Shown here: piece after piece, positions 10,362 through 22,630 of the stretch
How positions within the stretch are numbered: position 1 is the stretch's first letter
Layout of the letters: each line of letters starts with the position of its first letter
Origin: Hypholoma sublateritium FD-334 SS-4
Taxonomy: Eukaryota; Basidiomycota; Agaricomycetes; Agaricales; Strophariaceae
Direction: 5' to 3'
Length of the DNA stretch: 64,000 bases
Assembly (NCBI GenBank): GCA_000827495.1
Contig: KN817612.1
Coordinates: 62,001-126,000 of the forward strand
Translations under genes and position numbers: made by a program
The notes under the pieces: model-generated
The model's database searches: none
What the model was told of the DNA's origin: nothing
What the model saw: the letters and a program-made list of their open reading frames with translations, nothing else

Positions 10362-12030
10362 TCAATACCCCTTCCGTCCCGTAACAACCCCATACGCCGG
10401 GCCCCCCTTCCCAAACATCTTCCGCAGATCCGTGACGAGCTCCTCCGGCTTCTCGTGCGAGGGGAAGTGGCCCCCGCTGTCGTGCTCCGACTCGAAGACG
10501 ATGTGCGGCGAGCGCAACCACCTGAGCCACGTAATGTCAACACACGCGCGAAGAAAACAACGGCAGAAAGATGCAGGCACGACTCACGAGCGCGGCAGGA
10601 CCACGAGCTCCTTCGGGAAATACGACACGCCGAGCGGGATCGTCGCGCGCGGCGGCGCGCCCGTCTCGTGCGCGAACTCGTAGTAGATGCGCAGCGACGC
10701 CGCGGGGCCGGCGGTCGAGAAACAGTAAAGCGACACCCACGTCAGCACTGTAACACCCTGCGTCAGCTCCCTTTCAAATATACACCCACATACACGCAGA
10801 GCGAGGGGGAGGGAGAAAGCGCACCTTCGTCGTCCGTCCACGGATACGCGTCCGTCCAATTAACGAGCTTCTCGTACACCCACGCGAGGAGGCCCACGGG
10901 CGAGTCCGCGAGCGCGTACCCGAGCGTCTGCGGCTGCGTCGACTGCTCGAAGAAGTACCCGCGCCCCTCTGCGCGCAGCCACGCCGTGCGCGCGAGGCCC
11001 GCCTTCTCCGCGGGCGTGTAGGGCGTCAGCGCGTGGCGGACGTAGCGCAGCGGTGCGTTGAAGGGCGTGGGCTGGATACTGTGGGTGCGGGTGGGGTGTG
11101 GGAGAGTGTGAGTACGCTGGACGTAGGATGGGAGGGGAAGGGAGCGCACGCGTCTTGCCAGTTTGTGTGCCAAGCTTTGCTATACATCCCACCGTATAGG
11201 CTGGCGATGCGGCTTGTGATCTGTGGGGAAGCATCAGACGTGTTGGCTATTAGGAAGAGAAAGCGAGGCACGCACAGCGGCACCCCAGTCGCCTCCTTGC
11301 GTAACTAGTACAGAATAAGGAACATGCGTGGTAGATGAAATAAAGCAACTTACCATACTCCTCATACCCGAACGCCTGCATCAATTTATGCCCCACCTAT
11401 AAGTGATTTTATGTAAAGGCTGGATAAGGACTGTGCAAGCGCATATACGCACCTCCGCATACTGCGATATCCCGAAACCCTTCTTCTTCGGCGCCTCAGA
11501 GAACCCATACCCAGGCAGACTGAACGTCACGACGTGGAAGCTCGGCTGGCCCTCCGGCGCCTGCGTGAGCAGCGGCAAGATCTTGCGCACCTCCCAGAAC
11601 CCGCCCGGCCCTGCGCTCGCCTGTCAGCACACCGCACCCTACAGACTGTCACCCCAATAACACGGAAACTCACATCCATGCACAAAAAGCAGCGGCACCG
11701 CGCCCTCCACCGCACTCCGCTGGTGCACACAATGTACCCCCAGCGCCCCGTGCCCGTCCACCTCGACCGTCAAGCGGAATTGCGGCAGGTCCGCATTCAG
11801 CGCGGCCTCCTGCGCGCGCCAGTCGAAGCCCGCCTTCCAGCGCGCGAGCAGGCGCGCGACGTCCGCGAGCGGCACGCCGTACGCCCACCCCGCGTCGTCG
11901 AGCTCGTCCGGGAGGGTCGTGAGCGCGAGCTTGCGCTGGAGGGCGGCGAGCTCGTCGTCGAGCACGGCGATGGTGAATGGCTCTGCGCCGGTAGAAGGGA
12001 GGGAGAGCGAGGCCATGGTGGTGGTTCAAG
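10290..12030. repeat. Epoxide-hydrolase tandem duplication, unit 2
   Basis: Direct repeat of 7200-8930. Exons are highly similar, introns and flanks are moderately diverged, and the orientation is the same. The start-to-start offset is about 3.1 kb. Confidence 0.7.
10362..12016 (-). CDS. Epoxide hydrolase 2 (microsomal/EHN type alpha/beta hydrolase)
   Basis: Tandem paralogue of the gene at 7290-8901 with the same exon plan. The EHN domain lies in exon 1 from the ATG at 12016 ([33 protein letters not shown]). It ends at HGW, followed by [33 protein letters not shown] and [10 protein letters not shown] with the nucleophile Asp. The lid segment is [20 protein letters not shown], and the last exon has [15 protein letters not shown] with the catalytic His and ends GRKGY. 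Codon third positions are even more GC-rich than in copy 1, giving long spurious open frames on the other strand. Two aromatic residues conserved in the paralogues are replaced by Cys (VHCVHQ for VHYVHK and LYCFST for LYWFST). These may alter the substrate pocket, but no catalytic residue is lost. About eight exons; internal boundaries by analogy with copy 1. Confidence 0.87.
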
Positions 12031-12653
12031 CTTGAGTTTGGCGGAGGCAAGTCTGGCTGTGGGCCAAGTCAGATGCAGCAGCGGCTCCGAGGGGGACCCG
12101 ATGACGCGATGCGCCTGATTCATGTCATGGGAACGCCAGAACACTGAGGAGAGAGACCCAGGCGCCCAGACGAGCACATAAATATCAGACCTGGACGCCG
12201 CGCCATGAAGCCCGGGGCACCATGAAAGTAGTAGTGGCCTATATTTGCGGTCGGAGCGGCGGAGGAGAGCTGATTAGGGAACGCGTCCTAGGTCTACCAG
12301 CAGTAGGTGCTCCAGAGCGTTCTGCGTGGTGGACGCACAGAAAACGAACCTGAACGAATCCTAAAATAGACGCCTACGAAATCGAGCGGCACAGCCACAC
12401 CGATCTTGATCGTTCTCTTTGGCCTGAAGATCGACGGTCGACTGCTCCTTGTAGGTAGTACGAGTTGGGCGCTGAGCGCTGAGCATCCAAGCACGGAGTG
12501 TATATATCTCCTGGCATTCCGTATATAAATCGATTCAAATACAAATATCTCATTCAAATATTTTCATCTTTCGAGTCCTTTCGCGTTCCTTCCTCGTCCA
12601 ACTCACCGGCATCATAAAAATACACACTCCTTCCCCTTTGTCATCCTCAGAGC
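12017..12653. other. Intergenic between epoxide hydrolase 2 and the dehydrogenase
   Basis: Contains the upstream region of the hydrolase (12017-12430), including the block shared with 9830-10130, and the 3' flank of the dehydrogenase gene. No gene seen. Confidence 0.5.
12363..12399. promoter_or_regulatory. Conserved upstream block, copy 2
   Basis: Counterpart of 10078-10113. It lies about 350 bp upstream of the hydrolase ATG, against about 1.18 kb for copy 1, so the position is not conserved while the sequence is. Confidence 0.4.
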
Positions 12654-14118
12654 TCACTCGAGCTGCGCGAGCCCCTCGCGGATGTACTCCTCGTACAGCG
12701 CCTTGTAGTTCGGGTGCCAGCGGCTCAGCGCGGGGCGGCCCTCCGCGATGTCCGCCGCGCCCCACATGATGCGCAGCTGGTCGAGCTCGCGCTTCGTCTC
12801 GTTGTCGGGCACGAGGATGTAGAACTCGCCCGCGCGCACTTTGTCGAGCATGTACAGCACGGTGTCCTCCGCCGACCACGCGCCGGCAGGCTTCTCGGTG
12901 GCTTTGCCCGCACCGGTGAGCCCGGTGAACGTCCAGCCCGGGCTGTGGACGGCGGTCAATACATGAGAAGAGCGACTAGGGAGGTAGGGCTTATGCGCAC
13001 ATGAATAGATGCGCGGTAACGTTGCAGTTGGCCTTTACGCGGAGTTCGTGCGCGAGGCCCTCTGTCAGACTCTTGACGGCGGCTTTGGAGGCGTTGTACG
13101 CGGCATTGCCTCTGTGCACCACAGCGGTCAGAAAACGGCGGGTACCATCGCGGTCTAGAGAGCGACATACGGAGGGTTCGTAATGCCCTGCTTCGAGCCG
13201 GTGTTGATCACCAGGGCTGGGTTCTCCTGGTGGATCATGCTCTGCGAACGAACGTGGGTGAGGAACGGGATGCGAGTGGAGCGGCGCAGCATAAAGGCCT
13301 CAGATGGGGCGACATACAGGGACAAAGGTCTGCTGCACGTTCACAATCCTGCAGTGCGCGAAGGCCATTAGTAAAATCCATTGCACCCGCCCGGTCATAG
13401 CTCGGCACGCACCCAAATAGATTCACGTCGAAGACCTTGCGCCAGTTCTCAATGCCGTCCCATGAGGTGCCCAAATTGCCAATGCCCGCATTGTTCATGA
13501 GAACCGCGACCTATATCAGCGTCAGTGCATGTGCAACTTGGGGTGTGCCAGAGATAGGGGCATCGCAGGCGTGTGCGGCGGCATCGCAGATACACGATAG
13601 GAACGCAAGATAAGGCGCGGCGCGACGCGCCGGCCGCAGGGCCCCCACGCACGCCAGGGCACAGGGCGGGCAGCGAGACGCCTCACCTCTCCCCAGGCCT
13701 CGTAGACCCGGTCGCGCAGGCGCACGACCTCCTCGATCTGCGCGACGTCCGTCGGGACGACGAGCACGTTCGCCTCGCCGACGAGCTTCGCGAGCACCAC
13801 GCCGAGCGCGTGCAGCGGCTCCGCGGCCACGTCCGCGATGGCGACCTTCAGGCCCTGCCTTCGTGCGGCGACGATCCGCAGCTGCGTTGGTTGAGTGTCC
13901 GATGGCGATCGATCATGGGCTCACTTTGCGAACTCGAGCGCGGCGGCGCGGCCGATGCCGCTGGCGGCGCCGGTGACGAGCGCAACGCGGCCGGCGTGCA
14001 GCACGGGGTGGAGGTCGTCGGCGACGGACATGCTGTCGGGCTTGAAGTACGCTGTACCGGCGAATGCGGAGCGCAGCGGCGAGCCGTTGCGGCTGGAGTG
14101 GCCTGACTTTGGAATCAT
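12654..14118 (-). CDS. Short-chain dehydrogenase/reductase (SDR)
   Basis: Rossmann-fold oxidoreductase using NAD(P)H; substrate unknown. The start chosen is the ATG at 14118 (MIPKSGHSSRNGSP...), in a good context after a run of ACC; an internal Met (MSVADDLHPV) about 29 codons on is an alternative. Exon 1 contains the dinucleotide-binding TGAASGIG followed by RAAALEFAK. The next exon has PLHALGVVLAKLV and VVPTDVAQIEEV. A later exon has NNAGIGNLGTSWDG and WRKVFDVNLFG (the NNAG and N-active-site regions), then ALVINTGSKQGITNPP with the Ser region. The exon near 13100 has the catalytic YNASK. The C-terminal exon reads PGWTFTGLTG and ends REGLAQLE. About seven exons. All SDR catalytic elements (Ser, Tyr, Lys) are present. 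It lies immediately beside the hydrolase pair, on the same strand, but no cluster role is evident. Confidence 0.87.
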
Positions 14119-15718
14119 GGTGGTGGTGGTGCGGAGGGAAGATCGATGCTCTGCAGCGGCCTGGATGCTGTGGCCTTTATTAGCAGTCGTCAAATTCTGT
14201 CTGCTGCATCTTGCAAGACGGATGATGACTTCATCTCTGGGGCAATCATGGCGTGATATTACACGTGATGCGCCGAGTCGCTTCGGGGTTCTAGGTTTGC
14301 GGCGCACCTTCGACAAAACTCTCATGTCCCCTTCTCCACCCCCGGTTCTGCGCCACGAGTTCGGCAGGATCTCCCGCGACATATGGTACCATGACCGGCG
14401 CAAATAGACAGCTCAATTGACCCAATTCAACAGAGTAACGCCGCAGCTACTTATCTTTCTGCTACCCGCTCTGCGTACGTGTGGAAACGCTGCCTCAAAA
14501 TATATTCAATATAAACTGCCACATACCGCGGCTCGGAACAAGGCATTGTTGGCTTGCAACGCGAAGATTGCACTGCACCATCTCGCAAATCATATGCCGA
14601 ACCACTGGGTTTTGAATTGTTGCGGCTAAAATTACGCACCTGAATCTATGGGGCCATTCAGCAATTTCACCTCTCGGCCAATGATTTTCGCCGGAACTTC
14701 GACTGCGCACACCGGCATTGCTTACTTCTGTATGAAGGAATCACTCGGGTTAGCAAGTTCGTTTGATTATTGTACCGCAGTCTGACTGCAGCGATCAAAG
14801 CCGATGACTTCCAGCCACACAACTATCCGATTCAAGGTCGGAATATCTTCCTTATATGCGGACATGTCCACGGTGCGTTCACCACCCAACGCTTCCCGTT
14901 CCTCTTCGCCGCTTCAGCACCCACCGTCCTCTCCATACACCTGCAGAATCTGCCGCGGGGCTACATCAGTTACTCATTCTCAGGAGGGGATCACTCAAAG
15001 CATTACTATATGATCCTGTTCAACCTGCGTGGTGCTCAGCATCACAGGGGCTACGCTGGAGCTTGTGGAAGTCCACCTTTAGTGTCTTGGTCAAATAGAT
15101 GTTTCGACTGAATTTCCCCTCTTCGAAATTTGAAGAACTCGCAGAATTGTGAATCCCGCGGACCGGTTGGAAGGCTCAAGTACTGATAATATCATTCACG
15201 AAGGCATCTCTGCGGATGCGTTTGCGAAGTGCCTTGGGTCCCCCTGTTCTACGCTGATATTCAACGCGTTGTTGGGTAACACTACCGGCCCAGGCTCTGA
15301 GTTGACGGTAGTCAAGTAAAACTTCATAGACCTATTGCCTTGCAGAATTTTTTCGCATTCAAATTTCATGCACGCCCAGCCCAGATACATCAACATGCTC
15401 ACTTCGCTGAACATCCGACTACAGCTATCCGATTACCCGAACATAAAACTCACAAACGCTAAAAGCCCACGACAAACAGTTCATGAACGATGTATTACAA
15501 TGCAGAGATATGCGAAAGCTGCTATATTACACTTTTGATTTTACTTCGAGTATGCAAGGCGGGGTCCGATCCGATTAGAAATGTCCAGTGCAGATTATGT
15601 GATGATGGTGGGAGGTATGGCGACTGTATGTGCGGGGAAGGTATATCCCAGAGGCGAGAGGTACTTATTATGCGTCGCTCGAGGCGTCTATAATTTTGAC
15701 CACGGTGGGTCCGGCGCT
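14119..15718. other. Gene-poor 1.6 kb between the SDR and glutamate dehydrogenase
   Basis: Head side of the SDR gene and tail side of the glutamate dehydrogenase gene. Several chance open frames occur (for example 14770-15111 plus) but none shows a family motif or coherent codon use. I see nothing assignable. Confidence 0.5.
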
Positions 15719-18700
15719 TCACGCGTCCGTGTGTCCGAGGTCGCGCGCAAAGTGGAAGAAGTCGACGCTCGACCCGTTCACGCCATATTTGTAGATCTAC
15801 AAAGCACACATACATCAGCCCTGCACCGCACACACAAAAAAAGCACACTCACAAAGTGCGACGCGACCCAGCTCGAGAACAGCGCGCGCTGGTATGCCTC
15901 GGGCAGGCGCCCGAGCAGCGTCTCGAGCCCGACCTGCTCGACGAGCGTCCGCGGGATCGCGCGGCGCATCACGCCGTTGCGGCTCGGGACGTCGTCGTAC
16001 AGGTCCGAGCTCTCGAGCTCCGCCTGCAGGTTGTTCAGCGTCTGCGAGAGGTCGTCCGAGATCGCCGTGCGCGTCTTCGCGCCCTGCAGCCGCGCGTGCT
16101 CCTTCCAGATGCAGTGGAACTCCGCCGCCGCGTTCTCCGTGATCTTCGCCTGGATGTCCTTCACGTAGCTCTGGTAGAACGGGCTCGGCTTGCCATCCTT
16201 GAAGATCATCAGGTTTGTGTACTCCTCCGTCGAGAGCGCGAGGCCAGCGAGGACCTCGAGTGACGAGCTGGTGACACCACCTATATCAGACAGCATTAGT
16301 ACTTAACCGACACCAAGCTAGGAGAAGTCGTACCTTTGTTCGTACTCGAGTCCTTGAACAGGATAACCTTCCTCTTCTCGAGGTGCAGACGCGCCTGCTG
16401 CGTGAGGAACAGATTCGCGCCTTCGACGATGTACTTGAAGTGTGGCTTTCCGTCCGCGTCGATGAGCGCAGCCATGTTCGAAATGTTGACGGCCTCGGGG
16501 CGCCCGCCACAGGGCACGAACAGGTCGGCTTTGAACCTCAAGTGCGCTCCATTCCTGAAATCAGTGCCGTCGAGCACAATCTCGCCAGCTAGATTATACC
16601 AATCAGTACACTGTCCTACAGGGAACCCAATAAACACGTACAAGGCAATTTGACATCCTGGTCCTCGACCTTGACGAGGTACCCCTCCTTGCTCAGCTTA
16701 GCAGTGTTGAAGTTGGCGACTGGCACACGCAGCTTCGCGAGGCGGATGAGCTCTGCGCGGTCGAGGCCGACAGGGTCAGCGAGCACGCCGCTCCCGTCAA
16801 TGACAGCGACCGTCTTGTCCGACGAAAGCAAAATCTCATCTAGAATTATCCGCTCACATCAGCATCTCCCACCCGACACAATCAGGCGCCAGAACTCACT
16901 CGAGCCAAGATCACCATCGGGACCGCCCGTCTGCACTTTCGTAATGTCCTTCTCGCGCAGCCCGAGCTGCTTGTACAAACCGAGAACGTACTGCCTGATC
17001 GACAGCGAGGTCATTCCGTACGTGTCGTGGGGCACGCCACCGAGGGTCTCTGCGCTCTTGCCGGTGGTGAACGACTTCCACCAGGTCTCGGCGCCGCGCG
17101 AGCGGGCGTGGAGGGCGGCCCAGTCCATCATGTCCGCAGTGCCCTCTGCAAATGGATGGTCAGAAAAGGCTATATTGGCTGGGTCCAGAAAACGTACCAT
17201 CGGGTCCGAAGAAGAGCAGCTCCGGCTTCTCGTAGAGGTCGACGAGGGGTTCTTTGATTCCGGGAGTCGTTCCGGGAATTAGAAGGTCGATGATGGCCTG
17301 GTGAACGACACCAACGATGAGTATATGCGTTCTCGGAACAAGTGCATCCACCTACATCGACGTATTTCTCGAAGCAGCCTCTTGGGCGAGCTCCGAGCCT
17401 GAGATGTAATTCAGTAAAGCCGGTAGAAGCTGACAGAGATAATAAGAACTAACGATGGCAGAATGGTGCCTTTGGCGCCTCCTTCCGGGATATCCTTGTT
17501 CTTCAGTGACTGCGTCGATGCGAGGTTGTAGTTCTCGTCGAACAGCATTCTCTGGTTGATGGAATAGTTCCTGCGAAGTAGATGAGTAAGCTGCACTATT
17601 GTAGCGAACAACCTATACGCACTCCTTGTTCCTGGACATGACGATGCGAATGCCGCCACGGGCGACATCGCGGAACCGGATGTGGAATCCACGGAAGTCG
17701 TTGCCGATAACGAAGAACATCCCGAACGGCTTCCTGGGGTACTCCACTTCGGGCAAGAAGTCGGGCGCGAGGCGGAATGACAGCGCGACCTTTGTGGGCT
17801 GGTAAAAGTTTGTCTTCAAGATGTGCCTAAAATAATGGAATTTAGAGGCTTTATGAAAGGCGGAGAACCAGGAAACCCACTTGTTGAAGATCAAGAAGCT
17901 CTCCAGGACCTGGAGTTCGTGCTTGTTGGGCACGGCGCGACGGATCTTGTCGTAGAGATCAGCATCATTCAACGGCTGCACGGTTTGCAGGCGCTGGTAG
18001 GAGAGCGTTGGCCTGTACCATACGATTAGACCTTGTCCATGCCGGAAAGATACCAATACTTACATCAACTCTGATGCGCCGACCGATGGATAATGCGTCA
18101 TAGCAAAGTTGACATACAACAAGCGAATCTGAGAGAAACCGTTAGCTAAATACACCGGTCCAGAGACGAAGTTATACGCACGAGGTCAGGGTAGGCAAGG
18201 ATAACCTGTGCGATACTCTCGCGAGTGAATGTCTCCTCCCTGAAGCGTTTCTTGATGTTGTTGAGGACCTCAGCGTGCGTGGGGTCATTCTCGTTCAACA
18301 CATTCTTGAGCTGGAGGTAAGCCGGGCCGAGGCGGTTGCAGAAGTGCTGCGCAAAGACCCATCCACAGTCTAAGAATGATAGGAATGAGCTTCTAGCAGG
18401 GAAATTGAGAAGATGGAAACGTACAAGCGTAGGTCGCCTCCTGAACGGCGTTGCTTCCCAGCGACTTGGGGAGGAAGAAGGGGTTGTCGGGAAGGCAGAA
18501 CAATAATGATGCCTCCTTCATGACCTGCTGGATGGAGCTCTCGATGGGTGGAGCATTGTTGCTGTTGGGCAAGGGGTTGAGATACAGGGAGATGATGGTG
18601 ATGCCATTTGAGAACTGTTCGACGTATTTGCGTGCGGAGTATAGCGAGTAGAAATGGTAAAGGTTGGATAGTGCGCTAAAGGGAAGGTATTAGCTCCCGA

Positions 18701-19775
18701 AGGACATGAATCGCGTTCGGGTGCGTCACCTGAAGAAACCTGAGGTACCGCCCATTTTGTACCCAATCACCAATCTCCTTTCGCGCGTTCCCTCGACTTC
18801 AAAGTACTCAATAACGGGGCCATGTCGTGTTTCGACATTCCACATAACCTGGAAAGCGCGTCAGTTATGAGGGATAGCAATTAAACCAATAGATATACAT
18901 TTTGATAGATTTCGAGCGTATTCTTGGTCGCCCTGTCCAGGAACGACGAATCCGAGACGCTGCGAATGTCTGTCTTCTGACCCGGCGCGAGCACGGGTTT
19001 GGGGGGGAAGTGACATTTGTTCACAAAGTAACAGCGCAGCTGCTGAGACGCCGTCGCCGAGATGGACCCCGTCGAGCGGAAAGTCTCGAGCCTGTAGGCA
19101 TTCTCCGGCGTGGAATTGTTCAGGAATAGCTCGTCAATTCTGTCAGAAGTGACATCAGCAAACCGCCGAAGCTACAACACCTCCATAGAACACGGATCTC
19201 GCCCGGTCTTCAAAGAACACCCGACACTCACCTGGATTCACATGTAGAGCCAGGTCCTTCGGTGGTCGTCAGACCAGGTGGGCTAGTGTGGATGAATGTC
19301 GCGCCATTCCCTTGTTCGTCGATTTTCTCGAGGTCAATGACGAGCTTGCTCGGATCATGCTTGGTGTAAGCAAGGATTTTCGCGCCGAAGAGAGCGATGA
19401 TGTGGTCTGAGATGACCTCGCGCGATTCATTCTGGAAGTAGGTGTCATCGATGCCGAGGCTCGAGTAGAACCAGTCGACCTCGTTGGCGATCAGCTCGCT
19501 GGGAATAAAGCCCTGGGTGCGGAGTCTGGTTAGCGATCAAAACAAGATACCAAGATAGCATCCACGCGTACCTTTTGGGCGACGACATTCTCGACCTGCG
19601 CGCGTTGCTCGTTCTTGCCCTTGAACACGGGCGTCATGTAGCCCGGCTGGTTCTTGACGCGGTGCAGCGACGAGTCGCTGCCGTGGAGCGAATGCAATGC
19701 AGCGAGGCGCTGCGCCGCCTGTGCAGGAACGGAGAGGCCGTTCCCGTTCCCATTAGGGGTTGGTGGGGTTGACAT
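15719..19775 (-). CDS. NAD-dependent glutamate dehydrogenase (large fungal type)
   Basis: Catabolic enzyme oxidising L-glutamate to 2-oxoglutarate and ammonia with NAD+, equivalent to yeast GDH2. The N-terminus starts at the ATG at 19775 (MSTPPTPNGNGNG...), followed by PGYMTPVFKGK and GFIPSELIANEVDWFYSSLG. Central exons carry the regulatory region. The exon near 17700 has PRKPFGMFFVIGNDFRGFHI and RFRDVARGGIRIVMSRNKE. Further exons have GGPDGDLGSSE, FVPCGGRPEAVNISNM, FKYIVEGANLFLTQQARL and ILFKDSSTNKGGVTSSSLEV, all diagnostic of the NAD-GDH catalytic and cofactor-binding region. The last exon reads KYGVNGSSVDFFHFARDLG and stops at 15719. More than a dozen short introns interrupt the gene; they were not all mapped. 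A TATATAAG lies on the minus strand at about 19838-19847, some 65 bp upstream of the ATG. Identification is very secure. Confidence 0.93.
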
Positions 19776-21897
19776 TGGAGGTTGTGGAGGAGAATGGAAA
19801 GCAGGTGTAATAGAAGGAGATGAATGATGCGTCTCTCTCTTATATATGCGTGGCCTGTTGTTTATTTCGGCTTGTCCCCCTAGGTCCAAGGCAACCGGAG
19901 CTCGCGTCCACCCAGGCGCATATTAGAACCCGCGCATGACCCGAGCCATAGCCGACGAGCGTAAAAATGGCCCACCATGGCGTACAGCCCCAAAAATTCG
20001 AAATTGTCAAATGAACAATACAGGCGCACGCCGCTCGGAAGGACCTTGTTCCCCGCAGACTCAGGACCCAGTCACGCCCCTGCTGACCGTTTTTCTACCC
20101 CACAATTTCCCCACATCATTTGCGTTCGAATGTTCCTCCTCGCAATAGTATAAGCGCCTTAGCGCGCAGGGGCGCCAAAAATATTCGCATACATGACTTG
20201 GCGTCATTTTCGCAATACTCGACGCAAGAACGTTCGTGATCTCGAGCTCAACGTTCTTGCTGGACACGTTCAACCATTTCTCTAATTCCATGGCCCAAAC
20301 CTCGGTCCGAATCGCAGTCTACCCAATCGGCCTAGTACTCACTTTCGTAAACTTTCACGCGGATTTCCGGAGGGTACTCAATGGCATTCTTCCATGCTTT
20401 CTTGAAGATGAACACGCGCCATATGTTGCGACTTATGAGTGAGTGCGCGTGATGGTCTTTTTGCTCTTCCTAAACTCACGCGAATGAAAAGTTGAACCCC
20501 AAATTTCTTCCGAGGTGTTCCTATTTACGAAAGCTCTTGATTCGCACCTTTTCTGTACGTACAAGGGCGCATCCAGTTAATTTGGTGGATACTAGTAATA
20601 GTCCACGTTCAATATCGAACGTGAGCACTTTAGCATTAGACAAGCGTAAGACTGTTGCGAGTGCTGAGTTTAGGTGTTTCTAGAACGAACAGTGCCACCA
20701 ACCGCTTGCGATTTACATATCTATTTTTAGGCCATGCCACTCGAGCTGTACATGTAAGTCCGTACCGACGGCGATTTGACAATTTGACGATTGAAGACAG
20801 TAAGCCTAAACTATGCGCCTCAATACTAATCAGATCGTAGGCAACTCTAACGCGGCGCCGAACCAGCATTAATAATACCCCTGTGCAACTAGCGTTCTAA
20901 CACAGGAGACCCGCACTCCGGAGCTTAGCCATGTGCTCATCCGGAGGCGCGCACAGCTTCGGGGCAGGCGCTGCGCCCGCTGCCGCACGTCGCGCCGACG
21001 CGGACACACGCAATGCGAGGCCGCCCGCGCGCCGGATCTTGCGCCGCTACCGCGCCCCTCGGCGACGCGTCCGCCCGACGTGCGTCGCCAGCAAGCTGCC
21101 GTTCAGAACCGATGGGGTACCGGAAATATCACATCCTCCATGCTCAAGGCGGCGGTTTACGCCGCTGGCCGGTTCGAGGCCCATGGCCGTTTTTGTGTAC
21201 CAGTACGGGCATCGGCACTCGGGATGTTTCTCTTCCGTTCGTGCATTGTTTCTCAAACACAATAATATTGTTTTCCCTCCCTGTAATTCACGGGGAGCCT
21301 TGTACATGTTGCGGCGCCAATCTTCGAAACTATGGTATTCAACTCGTCATATTTTGGACCGCAGTGGCGGGCAGCAGGATGATGACTCTAGCTTCCAAGT
21401 AAACCGTCAAACCTTGCCTTGATGTCCCAGTTATCGTCAGGTGGAAGTTAGACGAAAGCGGACAGAATTCCCTCATTCAGCATTAATTCCTTTAGCGGCC
21501 AAAAATATTGACATTATAATTCAGAAACTTGAAGTAGATTGAGAGGCGCGAACTGGTTATCCCCAAGTATGCAAATCGACTTGTGGTGATCCTCCCGTTT
21601 ATGCCATCAAGTTAGCTTCATCCATGACCTACTCTGCTATCAGTGACTATTCTTCTCGAATGATTGCGCAAGTTCTAGTAAAGAGCAATTTATTAATTCC
21701 CGGTTTATTCTACGCACTCCAGCCCAACCTCAGGCCCATTAAAAACATAAATAAAAACAAAGCGTGTCCGACTTCGAATCAAACGGCACCAGCTCGACGA
21801 AACTGGGTATAGCGAGTAGGGCATTGATCACTGGCGCGGGCTAATTGAAGAAGGGGCCGACGCCCACACTTTAAAAAGCACACACAGAAGCGCCCGC
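19776..21897. other. 2.1 kb without a recognisable gene
   Basis: Upstream region of the glutamate dehydrogenase and downstream region of the secreted-protein gene at 21898. Open frames at 20061-20291 (minus), 20236-20442 (plus) and 20931-21422 (plus, very GC- and Arg-rich) show no motifs and look like chance. Nothing else identified. Confidence 0.5.
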
Positions 21898-22630
21898 TCA
21901 GTACGAGCCATAGAACGCGCTGCGTGCCGCACTGTACGCCGACGCGACCGACGCAGGCGACGTCTCCGCATCCCAGTTCGACCCGCCGACGACGACGGTG
22001 TTGCTCCCGACGTCCGCGCCGCTGAACCCGAAGTCATCCGTCGAGAGCGAGCCGTCCTCATCGAAGAAGTCGCCGAAGTGGCTCGTGATCCCAGCGTCGA
22101 AGCCCGCGTGCAGCCCCGACGTACGGCGCAGGTCGTGGCTGAAGAGCCCGAGGCTGGAGTGGAACTGCTCGAAGACGACGGTCTGCGTCTCGACCTCGCA
22201 GACCTGCTCAGTGATGATCCTGATGAGATGGTTTAATCAGATAGATGTATGGGAATAGGAAACTGGGATCTGCGCACCGCTTGGCCAATTCCTGGATGAC
22301 GAGGAGGCGCTGCTGGACGATCTCGATCGACTCGGAGTGACACACGAGCTCCTGATCCTGCTCGACGACGGTCTGGCTGTGGATCGTCCCGATGAAGTTG
22401 TCCGTGCCGTAGAAGTTGTCGAATCCGTCGAAGGAAGATATTCCGTGCCAGTTGTCGAAGGAGATATCTCCGCGGGCGGCTACAATAAATACACATACAC
22501 AACTCAGCCTCTGATATATCATTGTCGTAAAAGGGTACTAACTCAGGCGGTTGAGCTGAACGGGCTTGGCCACGGCACCTGCGATGAGGGCAGAGACGAG
22601 GACAGCGGTGCTAAAGAGCTTTCCGAACAT
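21898..22630 (-). CDS. Secreted protein of unknown function, conserved-looking
   Basis: The ATG at 22630 begins MFGKLFSTAVLVSALIAGAV, a typical signal peptide ending near AVAKP. The first intron (from 22542) joins VQLNRL to TARGDISFDNWHG. The second exon continues with SSFDGFDNFYGTDNFIG and VVEQDQELVCHSESIEIVQQ, then RLLVIQELAK. After a second intron come RIITEQVCEVETQTVVFEQF, LGLFSHDLRRTSGLHAG, DGSLSTDDFGFSGADVGS and a C-terminus rich in Ala/Ser ending AAYSAARSAFYGSY-like (stop at 21898). About 200 residues with two cysteines in the mature part. The helical core between the two cysteines (LVCHS...QVCEVETQ) and the repeated F/Y-G-x-D-N motif are striking. I do not recognise a named domain; it resembles extracellular proteins I associate with mushroom-forming fungi. 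Role unknown. Confidence 0.75.

Noticed and set aside
13573..14407. Plus-strand open frames opposite the SDR gene
   Set aside because: They lie antisense to exons with TGAASGIG and DVAQIEEV; composition is low-complexity Ala/Arg.
20931..21422. 163-codon plus-strand open frame in the region upstream of glutamate dehydrogenase
   Set aside because: Arg/Ala-rich, no motif, no promoter or splice context; likely chance in GC-rich DNA.
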